From contig NW_013657648.1 of NCBI RefSeq assembly GCF_000142905.1, positions 1 through 64,000 on the forward strand: a stretch of 64,000 bases of DNA. Direction: 5' to 3'. A program made the position numbers and the translations under genes. The notes under the pieces are model-generated. The model was given only the letters and a program-made list of their open reading frames with translations, was not told the origin of the DNA and searched no databases. This DNA comes from Thecamonas trahens ATCC 50062 (Eukaryota > Apusozoa > Apusomonadida > Apusomonadidae). This document shows positions 62,403-64,000 of this stretch, piece by piece; position 1 is the stretch's first letter; each line of letters starts with the position of its first letter.

Positions 62403-64000
62403 TTACTCGATCGAGACAACGGTGGTCGTCCCACCGCGTGCATTGGCGCGGGTCGACGCGGGCGGCGCCGGGGCGACGCGGTTGCGGCGGCCGCCTGCTA
62501 CGCGGCGAGCATGGACAGCAGCGTCAAAACCGGTCTCGCCCTCGTCCGACATCTCCATTGAGGTCGAGTCGTCGAGGCGGCGACTGGACCCCCTGCGGCG
62601 CACGCCGCGATTGACGCTCCCGGTCGAGGAGACAGCCGGAAGCGGAGCGCGGGGCGCCGAGCCCGAGTCGCCCGAACCGCGGCGGTCCGAGACGGCGCGG
62701 GCAAGCTTGCGCGAGGAGCGGTTGGTCCTGGCAGCGACTGTCGCCTGCTGGCCCGAGACAAAGGCTGAGAACGGGACGGCGGCGTCACCGGTCGACGCCA
62801 CGTAACCCCGCTGCGCCATAATCTGAGCAATGAGTCCCATGAGCACCTCGTACGTGTAGTCAAGGTCATCGAGCGACATCAGCCCGATGGTCGAGGCCTG
62901 TGCAGTCAGTTGCTCGACCGCCCGGAAAAACATCGAGAGCGGCATGGTGGTTGCCGTCGCCGACCGCGGGACAACCAGCTGTGAGGCGTGGGCGGCGGCG
63001 GCGCGGACGAGAGGCAGCCCGGGCCCAGGCGACGGCATGGCCAGGTTGGGTGCGGGTGCGTCCATCGCGCCCGCTACCGCTGCCGTGACTGGCTGTCCCG
63101 GGCCAGGCGGCGAACCAAAGGCTTCAGCCCCGGGCGCCATGACCTCGCGGACTTCCTTGTTCTGGTCCTCGGTCCCGAGGTCGTTGGCCATGCGGTAGAT
63201 CTCCATGGCGTACTCGGGAAAGTCAGAGAGCGCCTCGTCGACATCCTCCTTGAGGAGAACAAAGACGTCGACAAAGGTCTTGGCAATAATCGACGCGTTA
63301 CGCTTGGCCTTCATCAGCAGCGCGACTTCGCCAAAGAATGAGCCCTCGCCGAGCGTGTTGACCTTACCCACGCCTGCCAGCTCGACGGTGACGATGCCAC
63401 GGGTGATAAAGTACATCGAGGCGCCAAAGTCGCCTTCGCGAATGATGTAGTCGTTGGGCGTGTAGACCTCGGGCTTGAGCTTGCGGGTGAGCTCCTGCAA
63501 GAACGACTCGTCGCCGCACTTTTCAAACAGCGAGACTTTGCGCAAAATGTCCTTGTTGAGGTCCGACGACACGTCGGCCCGCAGATGGAGCGGCAGGTCA
63601 GAGAGAATGATGGCGTCGTTGAGGCCGGCCTGCCGCTGCCAGATGTACTGGTAGTAGTTACGGATCCGCTGCTGGAGCACCGGATTGATGCCCTTGTACC
63701 GCATCCACAGGTTGACAATGTCGAGCTTCTTGCGGAACTTGGCTCCGGTGGCGTTGCGGTTCGAAATAAGGTCTCCGACGTTACCGATAACGGAAGCAAA
63801 GACAAAGATGCCGATGAAGAGCATGCCGAACGAGAACGCGAGCTCTAGATTGGTGTCGGGCGAGTTGTGGTCGGGGCCCATGCCCGTCAGCAGCGTGATG
63901 CACCAGAACAGCGCCCGCGGATACGCCTCGTGCGCCGGCTTGGTCACCAGCGTCTGCATGCCCTGCGGCCACCCGGTGCCGACCGGCTGCGGCCACCCGC
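62403..64000 (-). CDS. Cyclic-nucleotide-gated channel (CNG/HCN-type), 5' truncated by window edge
   Basis: The last 531 residues are present; the frame runs open to base 64000, so S1-S5 lie outside. Visible parts are the pore helix (YPRALFWCITLLTGMGPD), S6 (FSFGMLFIGIFVFASVIGNV), the C-linker (ISNRNATGAKFRKKLDIVNL, then MRYKGINPVLQQRIRNYYQY) and a cyclic-nucleotide-binding domain with GDFGASMYFITRG and the phosphate cassette FFGEVALLMKAKRNAS. The filter lacks GYG. A long Ala/Pro- and Ser-rich tail follows. Cyclic nucleotide binding should modulate a plasma membrane cation current. It is convergent with the cyclase-like gene, 61 bp apart. Confidence 0.9.
   Translation of the reverse strand, partial: GWPQPVGTGWPQGMQTLVTKPAHEAYPRALFWCITLLTGMGPDHNSPDTNLELAFSFGMLFIGIFVFASVIGNVGDLISNRNATGAKFRKKLDIVNLWMRYKGINPVLQQRIRNYYQYIWQRQAGLNDAIILSDLPLHLRADVSSDLNKDILRKVSLFEKCGDESFLQELTRKLKPEVYTPNDYIIREGDFGASMYFITRGIVTVELAGVGKVNTLGEGSFFGEVALLMKAKRNASIIAKTFVDVFVLLKEDVDEALSDFPEYAMEIYRMANDLGTEDQNKEVREVMAPGAEAFGSPPGPGQPVTAAVAGAMDAPAPNLAMPSPGPGLPLVRAAAAHASQLVVPRSATATTMPLSMFFRAVEQLTAQASTIGLMSLDDLDYTYEVLMGLIAQIMAQRGYVASTGDAAVPFSAFVSGQQATVAARTNRSSRKLARAVSDRRGSGDSGSAPRAPLPAVSSTGSVNRGVRRRGSSRRLDDSTSMEMSDEGETGFDAAVHARRVAGGRRNRVAPAPPASTRANARGGTTTVVSIE

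Overview
The window is 64 kb of GC-rich nuclear DNA from a free-living unicellular eukaryote. It holds about 27 closely packed protein genes on both strands. Spliceosomal introns interrupt several of them. The gene set is purely eukaryotic: APC11, RPB4, cytosolic HSP70, WASP, two Ras GEFs, a four-domain voltage-gated channel, a WAC/DDT/PHD chromatin protein and BI-1. Cycloeucalenol cycloisomerase implies cycloartenol-type sterol synthesis, while the signalling genes look like those of lineages near animals and fungi. An apusomonad such as Thecamonas would fit, but that is inference. There are no rRNA, tRNA, CRISPR or prokaryotic features. Two runs of N (23494-23846 and 44534-44790) show it is a draft scaffold.

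Layout. 1-1872: pyrimidine-rich repeat-bearing DNA. 1873-12599: a small membrane protein, a large multi-pass protein with a helical-repeat region, and a CaV/NaV-type channel. 13326-20208: a fatty acyl-CoA reductase/DHAP acyltransferase fusion ending in the peroxisomal signal SKL, a UBL-UBA-UBR-box protein, ceramide glucosyltransferase and APC11. 20300-20592: an ankyrin relic. 20957-30172: a tandem-FERM protein, an 82-aa membrane protein, acyl-CoA-binding protein, WASP and a PhyH-type dioxygenase. 30173-39802: a Ras GEF with a huge proline repeat, a piggyBac-like relic, a 285-bp tandem duplication over the start of a kinase-WD40 gene, and a 71-aa protein. 40237-47661: BI-1, an unrecognised acidic protein, phenylalanine hydroxylase, cycloeucalenol cycloisomerase and a Ras GEF fused to a voltage-sensor-like membrane domain. 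48113-64000: WAC/PHD protein, degenerate isochorismatase, UBA protein, RPB4, AIR9-like protein, HSP70, a CH plus cyclase-like protein, and a cyclic-nucleotide-gated channel cut by the window edge.

Themes. Several proteins link membrane or voltage sensing to small-GTPase and actin control (two Ras GEFs, WASP, FERM, two channels). A second group is lipid metabolism: ether-lipid fusion enzyme, glucosylceramide, sterol isomerase, ACBP and the PhyH enzyme. Six genes each contain one single-base frame break, mostly at homopolymers, best explained as consensus errors. Introns whose boundaries could be solved mostly begin GTACG or GTATG and are often filled with low-complexity tandem repeats. Start codons were placed at ATG only; apparent GTG or TTG starts were discarded.
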